This document shows, one piece after another, positions 42,055 to 51,259 of a stretch of 64,000 bases of DNA (positions are counted from its first letter, which is position 1; each line of letters begins with the position of its first letter). The notes beneath the pieces were generated by a model. The model saw only the letters and a list, made by a program, of their open reading frames with translations, made no database searches and was not told the DNA's origin. Both the position numbers and the translations under genes were made by a program. This stretch comes from Sandaracinus amylolyticus (GTDB lineage Bacteria; Myxococcota_A; Polyangia; Polyangiales; Sandaracinaceae): NCBI RefSeq assembly GCF_021631985.1, contig NZ_CP070225.1, positions 5,642,001 to 5,706,000 of the forward strand, given 5' to 3'.

Positions 42055-42209
42055 AAGGTCTGTCCCAAAATCTCCCGTCGCCCCGCGGCCGAGTCGGGCC
42101 CGTCCACGGCGTTGCCGCTCGTCGCCGTGCTTTCGCACGACTTCTCGCGTCGCCTTGCGGCCGAACCCGCCTCGATTGCGGGGCTCGGTCCGATTTCGGG
42201 ACAGACCTT
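42055..42209. mobile_element. 155-bp palindromic element with 18-bp terminal inverted repeats
   Basis: The ends AAGGTCTGTCCCAAAATC (left) and, inverted, AAGGTCTGTCCCGAAATC (right) match at 17 of 18 bases. The interior is itself partly self-complementary: GCCCCGC near the left matches inversely GCGGGGC near the right, and a GTGC-TTTC-GCAC hairpin lies at the centre. It has no gene and its right end touches the stop codon of the copper monooxygenase. This is the shape of a miniature inverted-repeat transposable element or a large bidirectional terminator. No target duplication is visible. Confidence 0.55.
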
Positions 42210-43498
42210 CACTCCTCGATCGTGTAGAAGGTCGCGAGGCACATCTCGTCGAGCGTGCCCTCGCCCCACGTCGTCGCCTCGTCGCGCTCCATCGTCGAGT
42301 AGGTGCAGGTGACGTGCAGCTCGTCCTCGGGCGAGAGCGTCACCGGCGTCTCGAGGAAATAGCTGCGCTGCCAGCCGAAGCGATAGTTCGAGATGTCGAC
42401 GAGGCACGCAGTCCCCGCGCTCCCCGATCGCTCGATGTGCATGCGGCGCCCGAGCCCGTGCATGTGCGCGCGGACACCCATGATCCGCAGCGGACGGCCG
42501 CTCTCGAAGATCGGTCGCGTGCCCGCGAGGCTCGAGAAGATCGTCGAGTACGTGCTCGCGCGCATGCGCACCGACTTCTCGATCTCCTGTTGTCGCGGCG
42601 GGAGGTTCAGCTGCCCGTCGGTGAAGAACCACGGGCGCATCGGGTGCTCGACCTCGGTCGCGGTGCGCATGCGGATCGCCGTGCGATCGGGGAGCGCACC
42701 GTTCGCGTAGTGATAGTGGATCTGCACGAGGAGCGGCCGCGCGGGATCGACCGCGACGCCGGTGCCCTCGGGGTGGTGCACCGGCCCGGTGCCGGGCGCC
42801 CAGTTCATCAGCATGCTCGCGCGCACGCCCTCGCCCGGCCCACCGAGGCACGGATAACCGAGCCCCTCCGCGGCGTCGTCGAGCGCGCGCGCCGCGGTGA
42901 CCGCCTCTTCGTTCTGCGGCTGGAAGACGACGACGTGGTGCACCACGCGCGGCTCTCCCGGCACGACCTCGTAGTCGGTCACGTAGCGCGGCGCGTCGCC
43001 CTCGACGTCGTCGTCGAAGAGGACGCATCGATAGTCGTCGAGGAGCTCCGACGCCGGCGCGTACGCCTCGGGCATGCGCGCCTCGTGCGTCACGCCTTCG
43101 AGCGCGGGCGGAGGTGCGATCTCGGGCAGCCCGCGCGACGCGTCGCCCATCGGATGTCCCGCGTCGACCCAGCGCTGGAAGAGCTCGATCTCGGCGTCCT
43201 CGAGCCACATCGCGTCGTGGTACGTCGCGCAGTCGCCGCTGTTGTCGGGCAGGAAGGGCGGCATCGATCGGCTCGCGACCGACGCCGCGATCAGCGGCCC
43301 TCGCGCGCTCACCTCTTCGTAGGTGATCAGCGGAAAGGGCCCGATCCCGCCGGGCTGGTGACAGGTCTGGCAGTGCTCCGCGAGCAGCGGCGCGATCTCG
43401 CCGTAGAACGTCGGCTCGACGCGGTCCGACTCCGTCGCTCCATCACACGCGCCCAAGACGACGAACGTGCCCACCGCGACGCGCGTCACTCGTCCCAT
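42209..43498 (-). CDS. Copper monooxygenase-like lipoprotein with a cytochrome-c-type heme motif
   Basis: 429 residues. Signal with lipobox (VVLGACD, Cys18), a heme-binding CQTCH (43-47) with surrounding segment GEIAPLLAEHCQTCHQPGGI, then a larger domain with His pairs and His-x-His motifs (VVHHVVVFQP, QIHYHYANG, VRAHMHGLG) resembling the copper-binding His/Met sites of the ascorbate-dependent (PHM-like) monooxygenase fold. Start at ATG 43498 because GGAGG sits 6 bases upstream. Proteins of this layout are common in Myxococcota and lie outside the cytoplasm. Substrate unknown; a fused electron donor is implied. Confidence 0.85.
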   Translation of the reverse strand: MGRVTRVAVGTFVVLGACDGATESDRVEPTFYGEIAPLLAEHCQTCHQPGGIGPFPLITYEEVSARGPLIAASVASRSMPPFLPDNSGDCATYHDAMWLEDAEIELFQRWVDAGHPMGDASRGLPEIAPPPALEGVTHEARMPEAYAPASELLDDYRCVLFDDDVEGDAPRYVTDYEVVPGEPRVVHHVVVFQPQNEEAVTAARALDDAAEGLGYPCLGGPGEGVRASMLMNWAPGTGPVHHPEGTGVAVDPARPLLVQIHYHYANGALPDRTAIRMRTATEVEHPMRPWFFTDGQLNLPPRQQEIEKSVRMRASTYSTIFSSLAGTRPIFESGRPLRIMGVRAHMHGLGRRMHIERSGSAGTACLVDISNYRFGWQRSYFLETPVTLSPEDELHVTCTYSTMERDEATTWGEGTLDEMCLATFYTIEE

Positions 43499-43808
43499 GG
43501 TCCACCTCCAAGCGATCACGACGCGGTCCCCTCCGCGTCGAGCGGAGCGGACGCTACGTGAGCCGACGCACGCCCCGACAGCCGCCGTGGGTGGTGACGG
43601 CCACGCTTTCCCGCGCGCGCCCGTTCGCCGCGGAACGTCCGGAAATCACGGATCGATCGGCGCGGGCTCGGGCTCGATCGCATGTGCGCAGGTGAGCGCG
43701 GGCGCCCCTCAGCGGTCTCGTGTCGTCGTCCGGATTGGCGCCGCGTCCGCCGAGGGCGCGACGCGCGTCGTCAGCGTGCCGCCATGGTCTTAGAATCCCG
43801 CCCCCCAC
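43499..43808. other. Divergent intergenic region upstream of glnS
   Basis: 310 bases. It contains the monooxygenase ribosome site (minus strand) and the upstream region of the tRNA synthetase, whose start lacks a recognisable Shine-Dalgarno (C-rich run just before ATG 43809). I see no structured leader and no small gene. Confidence 0.35.
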
Positions 43809-46136
43809 ATGTCTTCCGAGCACACCTCCACCGCGCGGCGCGCGCACGACTTCATCCGCGACATCATCGACGAGGATCTGCGCGCGGGGCGCCACGCCCG
43901 CATCGCGACGCGTTTCCCGCCCGAGCCGAACGGCTACCTGCACATCGGACATGCGAAGTCGATCTGCCTGAACTTCGGGGTCGCGCGCGAGTACGGCGGC
44001 ACCTGCAACCTGCGCTACGACGACACGAACCCCGAGAAGGAAGACATCGAGTACGTGCGCTCGATCGAGGCGGACGTGCGGTGGCTGGGGTTCGAGCCGA
44101 CGGGCGTCTACTTCTCGGCCGACTACTTCCCGAAGATGTACGAGCTCGCCGAGCGGCTCGTGCGCGAGGGCCATGCGTACGTCTGCGATCTCGACGAGGA
44201 GCAGATCCGCGTCTACCGCGGCACGCTCAGCGAGCCCGGCAAGCCGAGCCCGTACCGCGATCGTTCGGTCGAGGAGAGCCTCGATCTGCTGCGTCGCATG
44301 AAGGCGGGCGAGTTCCCCGACGGCGCGCGCACGCTGCGCGCGAAGATCGACATGGCGTCGCCCAACATGAAGCTGCGCGATCCGCTGCTCTATCGGATCC
44401 GCCACGCCGAGCACCACCGCACCGGCGACGCGTGGTGCATCTATCCGATGTACGACTACGCGCATCCGCTCGAGGACGCGATCGAGGGGATCACGCACTC
44501 GATCTGCACGCTCGAGTTCGAGAACAACCGCGCGGTCTACGACTGGGTGCTCGACCACACCGGACCGTGGGATCCGCGGCCGCACCAGTACGAGTTCGCG
44601 CGCCTCGCGCTCGACTACACGGTGATGAGCAAGCGCAAGCTCCTCACGCTGGTCGAGGGCGGGCACGTGAGCGGATGGGACGATCCGCGCATGCCGACGA
44701 TCGCCGGGATGCGTCGCCGCGGGTTCAGCCCCGAGGCGCTGCGCGCGTTCGCCGAGATGATCGGGGTCGCGAAGGCGAACTCGACGGTCGACATCGGCAA
44801 GCTCGAGTACTGCGTGCGCCAGGACCTGAACCAGAACGCGCCGCGTGTGCTCGGCGTGCTGCACCCGGTCGAGGTCGAGCTCGTCGGCGCGCCGTCGACG
44901 ACCACCGACGCGCCCTACTTCCCGCCCGACGTGGGCAAGCCCGGCTCGCGCCCGCTCGCGCTCGGCGCGCGCATCTACATCGATCGCGACGACTGGCGCG
45001 ACGAGCCGCCGGCCGACTACCAGCGTCTCGCGCCGGGACGCACGGTGCGGCTGCGCTACGGCCTGTGCATCACCGCGGACGCGGTGCTCGAGCGCGACGC
45101 GCAGGGACAGGTCACGAAGCTGCGCGCGATCGCGCATCCCGAGACCGTCGGTGGCGGCAATCCGGCCGATGGCCGCAAGGTCTCGGGCGTCGTGCACTGG
45201 GTCGACGCGGCGACGAGCGTGCCCGCGGAGGTGCGCCTCTACGATCGCCTGTTCAAGAGCGCGAAGCCCGAGGAGGGCGGCGCCGACTTCCTCGAGCAGC
45301 TCGATCCCGGGTCGCTCGTGGTGGTGCGCGAGGCACGCGTCGAGAAGAGCCTCGCGACGGCCGAGGTCGGCTCGCGATGGCAGCTCGAGCGCGTCGGCTA
45401 CTTCGTGGTCGATCCCGACTCGAAGCCGGGCGCGCTGGTGCTGAGCCGCATCGTCACGCTGCGCGACTCGTACGCCGAGAAGGCGAAGACGCCCGAGCGC
45501 GCGGAGAAGAAGGACGTCGAGCCGAAGGAGAACGCGAAGGCGAAGACGCGCCCGAAGACGCGCTCGCCCAAGGAGTACCGAGCCGAAGCGCGCGCGCGCG
45601 ATCCGGAGCTCCAGATCGCGCACGACACGATGGTCGCGATGGGGCTCGGCGCGGACGCGGCGGACCTGCTGAGCGGTGATCGGGCGAGCGCCGATCTCTT
45701 CCTCGCGACCGCGGAGCGCGGCGCGGTGCCCGACGTGACCGCGAAGTGGATGATCAACGAGCTGCCGAGAGCGCTCGCTGGCAAGGAGCTCGGAGACGCG
45801 GCGCTCGATGGGCCGCGCTTCGCGGCGTTCCTCGCGAAGGTCACGAGCCAGCAGCTCACGGGCGCCGCTGCGAAGCAGGCCCTCGCCGACATGATCACGA
45901 GCGGGAAGAGCGTCGACGACGTCGTGCGCGAGAGCGCCGCGCCGGCGTGGAGCGCGGAGCAGATCACGGCCGAGGCCGATCGCCTGATCGCGGCGAACGC
46001 CGACAAGGCGGCGCAGGTGAAGGCCGGCAAGGTGGGCCTGCTCGGCTTCTTCGTCGGCCAGATGGTGAAGGCCGCCCCGGGCGCCGATCCCAAGGAAGTG
46101 AATCGCGTCCTGCGCGAGCGTCTCGGCATCGCGTGA
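43809..46136 (+). CDS. glnS: Glutaminyl-tRNA synthetase with C-terminal YqeY/GatB-type extension
   Basis: 775 residues; the core enzyme is about 560. Class I motifs are present: LHIGH (HIGH at 45-48) and VMSKRKL (273-277). It charges tRNA-Gln with Gln and ATP in the cytoplasm. After a Lys/Glu-rich linker (about 556-600), a further 170 residues (AKWMINELPRALAGKELGDA, KQALADMITSGKSVDDVV and a final LLGFFVGQMVKAAPGADPKE) match the YqeY/GatB tail family, which binds tRNA. Such GlnRS fusions are known from Deinococcus. Functional and probably ancestral in this group. Confidence 0.95.
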   Translation: MSSEHTSTARRAHDFIRDIIDEDLRAGRHARIATRFPPEPNGYLHIGHAKSICLNFGVAREYGGTCNLRYDDTNPEKEDIEYVRSIEADVRWLGFEPTGVYFSADYFPKMYELAERLVREGHAYVCDLDEEQIRVYRGTLSEPGKPSPYRDRSVEESLDLLRRMKAGEFPDGARTLRAKIDMASPNMKLRDPLLYRIRHAEHHRTGDAWCIYPMYDYAHPLEDAIEGITHSICTLEFENNRAVYDWVLDHTGPWDPRPHQYEFARLALDYTVMSKRKLLTLVEGGHVSGWDDPRMPTIAGMRRRGFSPEALRAFAEMIGVAKANSTVDIGKLEYCVRQDLNQNAPRVLGVLHPVEVELVGAPSTTTDAPYFPPDVGKPGSRPLALGARIYIDRDDWRDEPPADYQRLAPGRTVRLRYGLCITADAVLERDAQGQVTKLRAIAHPETVGGGNPADGRKVSGVVHWVDAATSVPAEVRLYDRLFKSAKPEEGGADFLEQLDPGSLVVVREARVEKSLATAEVGSRWQLERVGYFVVDPDSKPGALVLSRIVTLRDSYAEKAKTPERAEKKDVEPKENAKAKTRPKTRSPKEYRAEARARDPELQIAHDTMVAMGLGADAADLLSGDRASADLFLATAERGAVPDVTAKWMINELPRALAGKELGDAALDGPRFAAFLAKVTSQQLTGAAAKQALADMITSGKSVDDVVRESAAPAWSAEQITAEADRLIAANADKAAQVKAGKVGLLGFFVGQMVKAAPGADPKEVNRVLRERLGIA

Positions 46137-46146
46137 GCACGTCGCG

Positions 46147-46178
46147 AGCGCTCGTCGGCGCGAGAGCCGACGAGCGCT
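46147..46178. terminator. Bidirectional hairpin between glnS and the methyltransferase gene
   Basis: Perfect 13-bp stem AGCGCTCGTCGGC (46147-46159) and GCCGACGAGCGCT (46166-46178), 6-base loop. It follows the glnS stop by 10 bases and overlaps the stop codon of the convergent gene. There is no T run, so termination by it is inferred. Confidence 0.55.
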
Positions 46179-47205
46179 AGACGCGCCGCGCGAGCACGAC
46201 CTGGTACGGGTCGCGCCGTGTGACGAGATCGTCGTACAGGCGAGTGCCCGGCGCGCGACAGAGATTGCGCATCGCGAGCTCCGCTTCGACGCGCCGCCGC
46301 GCGCCGTAGACCGGAACGCGGAACGCCGGGAAGCGCGAGATCGCTTCGTCGATGTAGGCCTGGATGCGGGGGTCGTCGAGATCGCGCGCGCGCACCGCCT
46401 CGTCCGTCACGTCGTCGGTCTCGACGATCTCGAGGCCGATCGACTCCATGAACTCGAACGACGAGCGCCACGCCTCCTCGGGGATCGAGTTGCCCCACAC
46501 GAAGAGCCCACCGGGCTTCAGGATGCGACGCGCCGAGCGGAAGAACTTGCGATCCTCCTCGGTCATCACGTCGCCCTGATCGGTCACGTGCGTCTCGCAG
46601 ACCGCGACGATGTCGGCGACCTCGTCGTCGATCGGAGCGCGGGTCGCGTCCGCGTGCGTCGCGACGAGCCTCCCGCGGTGGTGCGGCGCGAACTTCTTGC
46701 GGCACGTGGTGACGCCCCCGAGCTGCATGTCGATCGCTTCGTACGTGCACTTCGGGAGCACGCTCGTGCACACGTGATCGGCGCCCGCACCGGTCCCGCA
46801 CCCGAGCTCGACGACGTGCACGCGTCCCGCGCGCTCTCGCGCGCGTCGCTGCACCGCATCGAAGTGGAAGAGCCCGGAGTAGGCATTGCGCCCGTAGCGC
46901 TGCGGGTCGCGCTCGCTCGTCGGCGCCGGGCCCCACGCCTCGGGCCAGACGTAACCCCACGTGTTGAACGTGAACTCGTACGGCTCGCCGTGCTCGCTGC
47001 GGACCGTGCCCATGCTCCGGTAGAGCGAGTACAGGAGCGAGTACACGGACTGCTTCGTGTACTCGCCTTCCTCGACGTGACCGTCCGCGCGCGCGACCTT
47101 CTGCGCGCGCTCGAGCGGCGTGCTCATCACCCACGCCGTGATGATCGCCTGCAGCCGAGGCATCGAGTACTCGGCTGCCTCGCTCAGGTTCGTGAGGACG
47201 TCCAT
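46177..47205 (-). CDS. SAM-dependent class I methyltransferase
   Basis: 342 residues. The SAM motif is VHVVELGCGTGAGADHVC, then YEAIDMQLGG (acidic residue of motif II), THADATRAP, IVAVCETHVTD and LKPGGLFVWGNSI (motif for C-terminal strand). The N-terminal 140 residues are a separate helical domain (YSLLYSLYRSMGTVRSEHGE). The substrate is unknown. I start at ATG 47205 (MDVLTNLSEAAEYSMPRL); the 53-residue upstream extension is Arg-rich and overlaps the next gene's promoter. It is divergent from the histidine kinase, 68 bases away. Confidence 0.85.
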   Translation of the reverse strand: MDVLTNLSEAAEYSMPRLQAIITAWVMSTPLERAQKVARADGHVEEGEYTKQSVYSLLYSLYRSMGTVRSEHGEPYEFTFNTWGYVWPEAWGPAPTSERDPQRYGRNAYSGLFHFDAVQRRARERAGRVHVVELGCGTGAGADHVCTSVLPKCTYEAIDMQLGGVTTCRKKFAPHHRGRLVATHADATRAPIDDEVADIVAVCETHVTDQGDVMTEEDRKFFRSARRILKPGGLFVWGNSIPEEAWRSSFEFMESIGLEIVETDDVTDEAVRARDLDDPRIQAYIDEAISRFPAFRVPVYGARRRVEAELAMRNLCRAPGTRLYDDLVTRRDPYQVVLARRV

Positions 47206-47273
47206 GCGCGCCGTCAGGTCGCAACCTCGGTGCCACCCGCACGGGAACGGACGCTGCAGCGAGACGCGGCGCG

Positions 47274-48881
47274 ATGGAGCCGACCGAAGCGGCGGTGCGC
47301 GGTGACCGCGCCGAGCCGGACGTAGGGAAGTGGCTCGAGCGCGCGCGCGAGCTGGCGGCCGCACGCGCGCTCGGCTCGTCCGAGACGCGCGACGTCGTGC
47401 CCGCGCTGCTCGATGCGCTGCTCGCCCCCGCGGGAGCCCATCCCGACGCGCGCGTCGTCGCGCTGCTCGGCGAACACCTCGGGAGCCGCGTCCGCCGAGG
47501 CCTCGTGCTCGGCGAGATCGTCGAGGAGCTCGCCGCGCTCACCCGCGCCGTCGCGGAGTCGTGGGCCGAGCTCGACCCCCCGCAGCGCCCCTCGATCGCA
47601 CAGCTCGATCGCGTGCTCGCCGGACTGCAGCGAAGCGTCGCGTGGGTCATCGACACGTTCGAAGCGCACATGCGAGACGACGAGCAGCGTGACAAGCGTG
47701 CAGCTCGCCGGCTCGAGGCCGAGGCGCGCGCCGGGATCACGCGCGGTGAGCCGCTCGGAGCGGTCGCCGAGCGCCTGCTCGCGGTGGTGATCGACGAGAT
47801 GGGCTGCGACGTCGGCGCGGTCTCGCTCCACGACGCCGCGAGCACACGGCTGGTCGCGCTGGCCGCGTCCGGGCGCTCGCGCGAGGCACTCGCGCGCGAG
47901 TTGGCGGGGGCCGCGTCGAAGACCTTCGCGGCGGAGGTCGCGCTCGCCGACGCGCCGGTCACCGGAGTCGAGGACATCGCGACCAGCGCCCTCGACGTGA
48001 GCCCGTCGCTGCGTGCGAGCGGGATCCACGCGATGCTCGGCGTGCGCGTGCCCGCGCGATGGAAGCTCTCCGGCGTGCTCTACGTCGGCATGACGCGACC
48101 GCACGTGTTCGGCGGTCGCGAGATGTGGCGGATCGAGATGCTCGGGGAGCGACTGCTCGTGCACCTCGAGACCACGCACCTCCACGAGGAGCTCCGGGCG
48201 TCCGTGGACGCGCTCCGCGCCGAGCGCTCGACGCGCGAGAAGTTCGTGTCCTTGCTGGTGCACGACCTGCGCACGCCGCTCTCGAACGCGAAGGTGAGCG
48301 CGCAGCTCCTCGCGAGGCTCCCCGACGGTCACGACAAGCGGATCGACCTCACGCAGCGCATCGTGCGCAACGTCGATCGCGCCGATCAGATGCTCCGCGA
48401 CCTCCTCGACGTCAGCCGCATGCAGGCCGGCGGCACGCTCCCGGTGCAGCCCACACCGGCGGACCTGCTCGACGTGGTGCGCGCGGTCGTCACCGAGCTG
48501 CCCGCGACCGACGCGGCGAGGGTCGGGCTCGCGGCCGATCACGTGCACGGGACGTGGGATCGGCGCGAGCTCGAGCGAGCGCTGGGCAACCTCGTCGCGA
48601 ACGCGCTCAAGTACGGCGACCCCCGAACGCCGGTCACGATCCGCACGAGCGTCGACGGCGGGATCGCGCGGCTCGCGGTCCACAACTCCGGCGCTCCGCT
48701 CGCTCCTGCGCAGCGCGCGCAGATCTTCGAGCCCTTCGTGCAGAAGAGCGAAGGGCACGGCTGGGGGCTCGGGCTCGCGCTGGTGAAGGCGTGCGCGCAG
48801 GCGCACGGAGGGCGCGCCCTCGTCGAGAGCGACGCCGAGCGCGGGACCACGTTCACCATCGAGCTCCCGCTCGCGCCCTGA
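47274..48881 (+). CDS. Cytoplasmic hybrid-free histidine kinase with GAF domain
   Basis: 535 residues. No membrane helix. Residues 1-140 form a helical sensor region (RsbR-like or unknown), followed by a GAF-type domain (LLAVVIDEMGCDVGAVSLHD, SGVLYVGMTRPHVFGG), an H-box with His330 (LLVHDLRTPLSNAK) and an ATPase domain (NLVANALKYGDPR, HGWGLGLALVKACAQAHGGR). The cognate regulator is not obvious; the next two genes encode receiver-like proteins with altered phosphoacceptors. ATG 47274 has only a weak upstream site. Confidence 0.9.
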   Translation: MEPTEAAVRGDRAEPDVGKWLERARELAAARALGSSETRDVVPALLDALLAPAGAHPDARVVALLGEHLGSRVRRGLVLGEIVEELAALTRAVAESWAELDPPQRPSIAQLDRVLAGLQRSVAWVIDTFEAHMRDDEQRDKRAARRLEAEARAGITRGEPLGAVAERLLAVVIDEMGCDVGAVSLHDAASTRLVALAASGRSREALARELAGAASKTFAAEVALADAPVTGVEDIATSALDVSPSLRASGIHAMLGVRVPARWKLSGVLYVGMTRPHVFGGREMWRIEMLGERLLVHLETTHLHEELRASVDALRAERSTREKFVSLLVHDLRTPLSNAKVSAQLLARLPDGHDKRIDLTQRIVRNVDRADQMLRDLLDVSRMQAGGTLPVQPTPADLLDVVRAVVTELPATDAARVGLAADHVHGTWDRRELERALGNLVANALKYGDPRTPVTIRTSVDGGIARLAVHNSGAPLAPAQRAQIFEPFVQKSEGHGWGLGLALVKACAQAHGGRALVESDAERGTTFTIELPLAP

Positions 48882-48930
48882 CGACGCGGACACGTTCCGA
48901 CGCGGGCGTGTCGATTCTGCACCTCTACGC

Positions 48931-49899
48931 ATGGCATCCGCACACCGCGGGGACGAAGTGAGACGTGTGACTCCTCCGTCGTCCTCCAGCTTCGTCGTGG
49001 TCGTGGACGACGACGTGACGCGCCTGCGGGCGGTGTCCGACGCGCTTCGCGCACGCGGGCACGACGTGCTCGCGTTCCCCGGCGTGGCGGAGGCTCGCGC
49101 CGGCCTGCGCGACGTGATGATCGACGTGGTCGTCGCGACCGCGGCGATCGCGAGCACGCTCGACGAGACGCGGCACGAGCGCACGCGCAACGCGTCGTGG
49201 GTCCTCCGCGGCAAGGCCGAGCCGCGCCTCGGCCCGAAGTTCATCGCGAGCGTCGCGATCGACGCGTCGCCGCACGCCGTGGCGGAGACGGTCGCGGCGG
49301 CCCTGATGATGCGGCGCCCCAAGCTACCTCGCCCGCCGAGCGCGATCGTCGCAGCGCCGCCGCCGCGGATCGTGCCGGTGCGTCTGCCCGAGCCGGCGCT
49401 CGCCGTCGCGGCGCCTCTCCCGTCCGCGACCGACGCGCCGGCGCTGCCCACCGCGCCCTCGGACGAGCATGCGCGGACCGCAGCGCTCGACGCGCCCGAG
49501 CCCGCGGCGACGCCGCCGGTCTCGGCACCGCGGCGCGTCGGCGTCGTCGCGCGCGACGCCAAGATGGTGCGCCGACTCTGCGAGACGCTGGATGCCGCGG
49601 GCATGAGCACACGGGGATTCACCGCCGCACGGACTGCGCGCGAGGTCGCGATGGCGGTCGGCTTCGACGCGCTGGTGCTCGAGGAGCAGCTCGACGGGCT
49701 GGACGCAGTGACGGTCGCGGCCCGTCTCGCGCTCGATCTCGGCGCGCGCGCACCGCGCATCGTCGTCCTCGCGCGGCCGGAGAGCGTCCTCACCGAGGGC
49801 GCGGTGCACACGATCGTCCGCTCGCCGACGACGCCCGAGGCGATCCTGCGCGCGGTGGTCGGCACGATGGACGCGCGCGAGCTACCCGCGCCCACGTGA
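48931..49899 (+). CDS. Tandem degenerate receiver-domain protein
   Basis: 322 residues. Two receiver-like domains are separated by a Pro/Ala-rich linker (about residues 128-200). Domain 1 keeps the acidic loop (VVVVDDD) but has Thr at the phosphoacceptor position (IDVVVATAA). Domain 2 (VGVVARDAKMVRRLCETLDA) has Glu in place of Asp (FDALVLEEQLDG), mimicking a permanently charged state. So it is unlikely to accept phosphate. It follows the histidine kinase by 49 bases and probably forms a regulatory set with it. GTG 48958 is an alternative start, next to a GGGGAC. Confidence 0.75.
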   Translation: MASAHRGDEVRRVTPPSSSSFVVVVDDDVTRLRAVSDALRARGHDVLAFPGVAEARAGLRDVMIDVVVATAAIASTLDETRHERTRNASWVLRGKAEPRLGPKFIASVAIDASPHAVAETVAAALMMRRPKLPRPPSAIVAAPPPRIVPVRLPEPALAVAAPLPSATDAPALPTAPSDEHARTAALDAPEPAATPPVSAPRRVGVVARDAKMVRRLCETLDAAGMSTRGFTAARTAREVAMAVGFDALVLEEQLDGLDAVTVAARLALDLGARAPRIVVLARPESVLTEGAVHTIVRSPTTPEAILRAVVGTMDARELPAPT

Positions 49900-49911
49900 C
49901 GATCGCGACGC

Positions 49912-50340
49912 TCACGCCGATTCGACGGCGGCGCGTCGCGCGCGGACCACGCTCTCGAGCGTCGCGAGCAGCGCGTCGTCGACCAGCGGCTCGATCAGCG
50001 TCTCGTCGAACACCGGCCCGCTCGCGTCTCCACCGCGCTCGCCGCGGAGCCGCACGAAGAACGGGCGATCCGCGCCGAGCTTCTCGCGCAGCGCGTCGCA
50101 GAGTTCGGAGCCGGTCGGACGCTCGAGCCCATCGGCGACCACGACGACGTCGCAGCGCGCTCCGGGCAGGAGCTGCATCGCGTTGCCCGACGAGCCGAGC
50201 AGCAGGACGCGAGCGCCGCACTCCTGCAGCAGCTCGCTCAGGCGGCGGACCCGCCACACGTCGGTGTCGACGATCGCGATGATCGCCGCCGGCTTCAGCT
50301 CGAGCGAGCGCTCGCGAGGCGGAGTCTTGGGCTTGCTCAT
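49912..50340 (-). CDS. Divergent receiver-like protein (142 aa)
   Basis: A receiver-like fold: IIAIVDTDVWRVRRLSELLQ at the N-terminal strand and CGARVLLLGSSGNAMQLL, then RCDVVVVADGLERPTG where the phosphoacceptor should stand. Alignment places Ala at the Asp position with Asp one residue later, so activity is uncertain. The end lacks the conserved Lys of KP. ATG 50340 is preceded by AAGGGA; GTG 50346 is an alternative. Convergent with the tandem receiver protein, so both face the same 12-base gap. Together with the histidine kinase it suggests a local signalling cluster. Confidence 0.65.
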   Translation of the reverse strand: MSKPKTPPRERSLELKPAAIIAIVDTDVWRVRRLSELLQECGARVLLLGSSGNAMQLLPGARCDVVVVADGLERPTGSELCDALREKLGADRPFFVRLRGERGGDASGPVFDETLIEPLVDDALLATLESVVRARRAAVESA

Positions 50341-50471
50341 CGGCACCGATCCCTTCTCGTCGAACGGCCGCGCAGCGCGGCGATCACGGCGTCCCGCGAG
50401 GCGGCGCGCAGCCGCGTCGCAGGAACGCCGGTCGATGCGTGCTCACCGCAGCGCGGCGAGCGCGGGCACGA

Positions 50472-50750
50472 TCACCAGCCGCCGTTGCGGCGCGCCGGAC
50501 GCTCCTGCGCGACGTTCACGCGGAGATCGCGCCCGTCGAGCGAGGTGCCGTCGAGCTTCGAGATCGCGCGGGCCGCGTCCTCGGCGCTCGCCATCGTGAC
50601 GAACGCGAAGCCGCGCATGCGCCCGGTCTCGCGATCGGTGGGGAGGTCGACCCGATCGACCTCGCCGATCGCGCGGAAGGTCGCGCGCAGCGTGTCCTCG
50701 GTGGTGTGGAACGCGAGATTTCCTACGTACAGACGGTTGCTCAAAATCAC
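50472..50750 (-). CDS. RRM RNA-binding protein
   Basis: About 92 residues, a single RNA-recognition motif. RNP2 is LYVGNLAF and RNP1 is RGFAFVTM; ends with [17 protein letters not shown]. Binds single-stranded RNA; bacterial RRM proteins of this size often respond to cold or act in RNA stability. No ATG fits: the start is GTG 50750 or TTG 50744, just before SNRLYVG, so the N-terminus is uncertain. It is followed on its 3' side by the receiver-like gene on the same strand, 131 bases away. Confidence 0.85.
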   Translation of the reverse strand: MILSNRLYVGNLAFHTTEDTLRATFRAIGEVDRVDLPTDRETGRMRGFAFVTMASAEDAARAISKLDGTSLDGRDLRVNVAQERPARRNGGW

Positions 50751-51259
50751 TCGGAATCCGGCTCTCGGTGTCAGAACGATGCGCGACCGCCGAGAGAGCC
50801 TCGAGCCCGGGGAAACGCTGCGACATGCCCGCATCGGCGGTGTCGTCGCAGCACGTGAATCCGTCCGGGCGAAGCGGGGACCGAAGAACGTGCCCGGCCA
50901 CAGTGGACCGGTCACGAGTGCAACGCAAGCGTGCATTTCGCGATCACGGGCGACCGCAGCCGAGCTCGCCGACGTATGATCCACGTCACTCGTGCGGCTC
51001 GGCTGCCCGCGAGCACGATTCGCACATCGGCGATGTCAAATCGTCTCCGTGCGGCGCTATCGCGAGGCGCCGGATCTGCCGTACATCGAGCATGCGGCGA
51101 CTCAGGGGGCTTGTTGGGGGCCCGAGTCGTGGGCGGCGGCGCGTGCGGAGCTCGGGGCGGGGGCTCGCGCGGTCTGCACGCGCCGCCGCGTCGCACCATC
51201 GCGATGACTTCGACGTTCGAGCGTCGAGCAGTGATGGAGCGCGGCGCTCGCGGACATCG
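50751..51259. other. Intergenic region of 509 bases
   Basis: No gene with convincing coding character on either strand; open frames here are Arg/Ala/Thr-rich shadows. It includes the RRM promoter side and a weak inverted repeat CGACTC (51096-51101) and GAGTCG (51122-51127) with a G-rich loop. Nothing further is identifiable. Confidence 0.35.

Noticed and set aside
51096-51127. CGACTC...GAGTCG inverted repeat as a terminator
   Set aside because: Arms are only 6 bases, loop is long and no T run follows.
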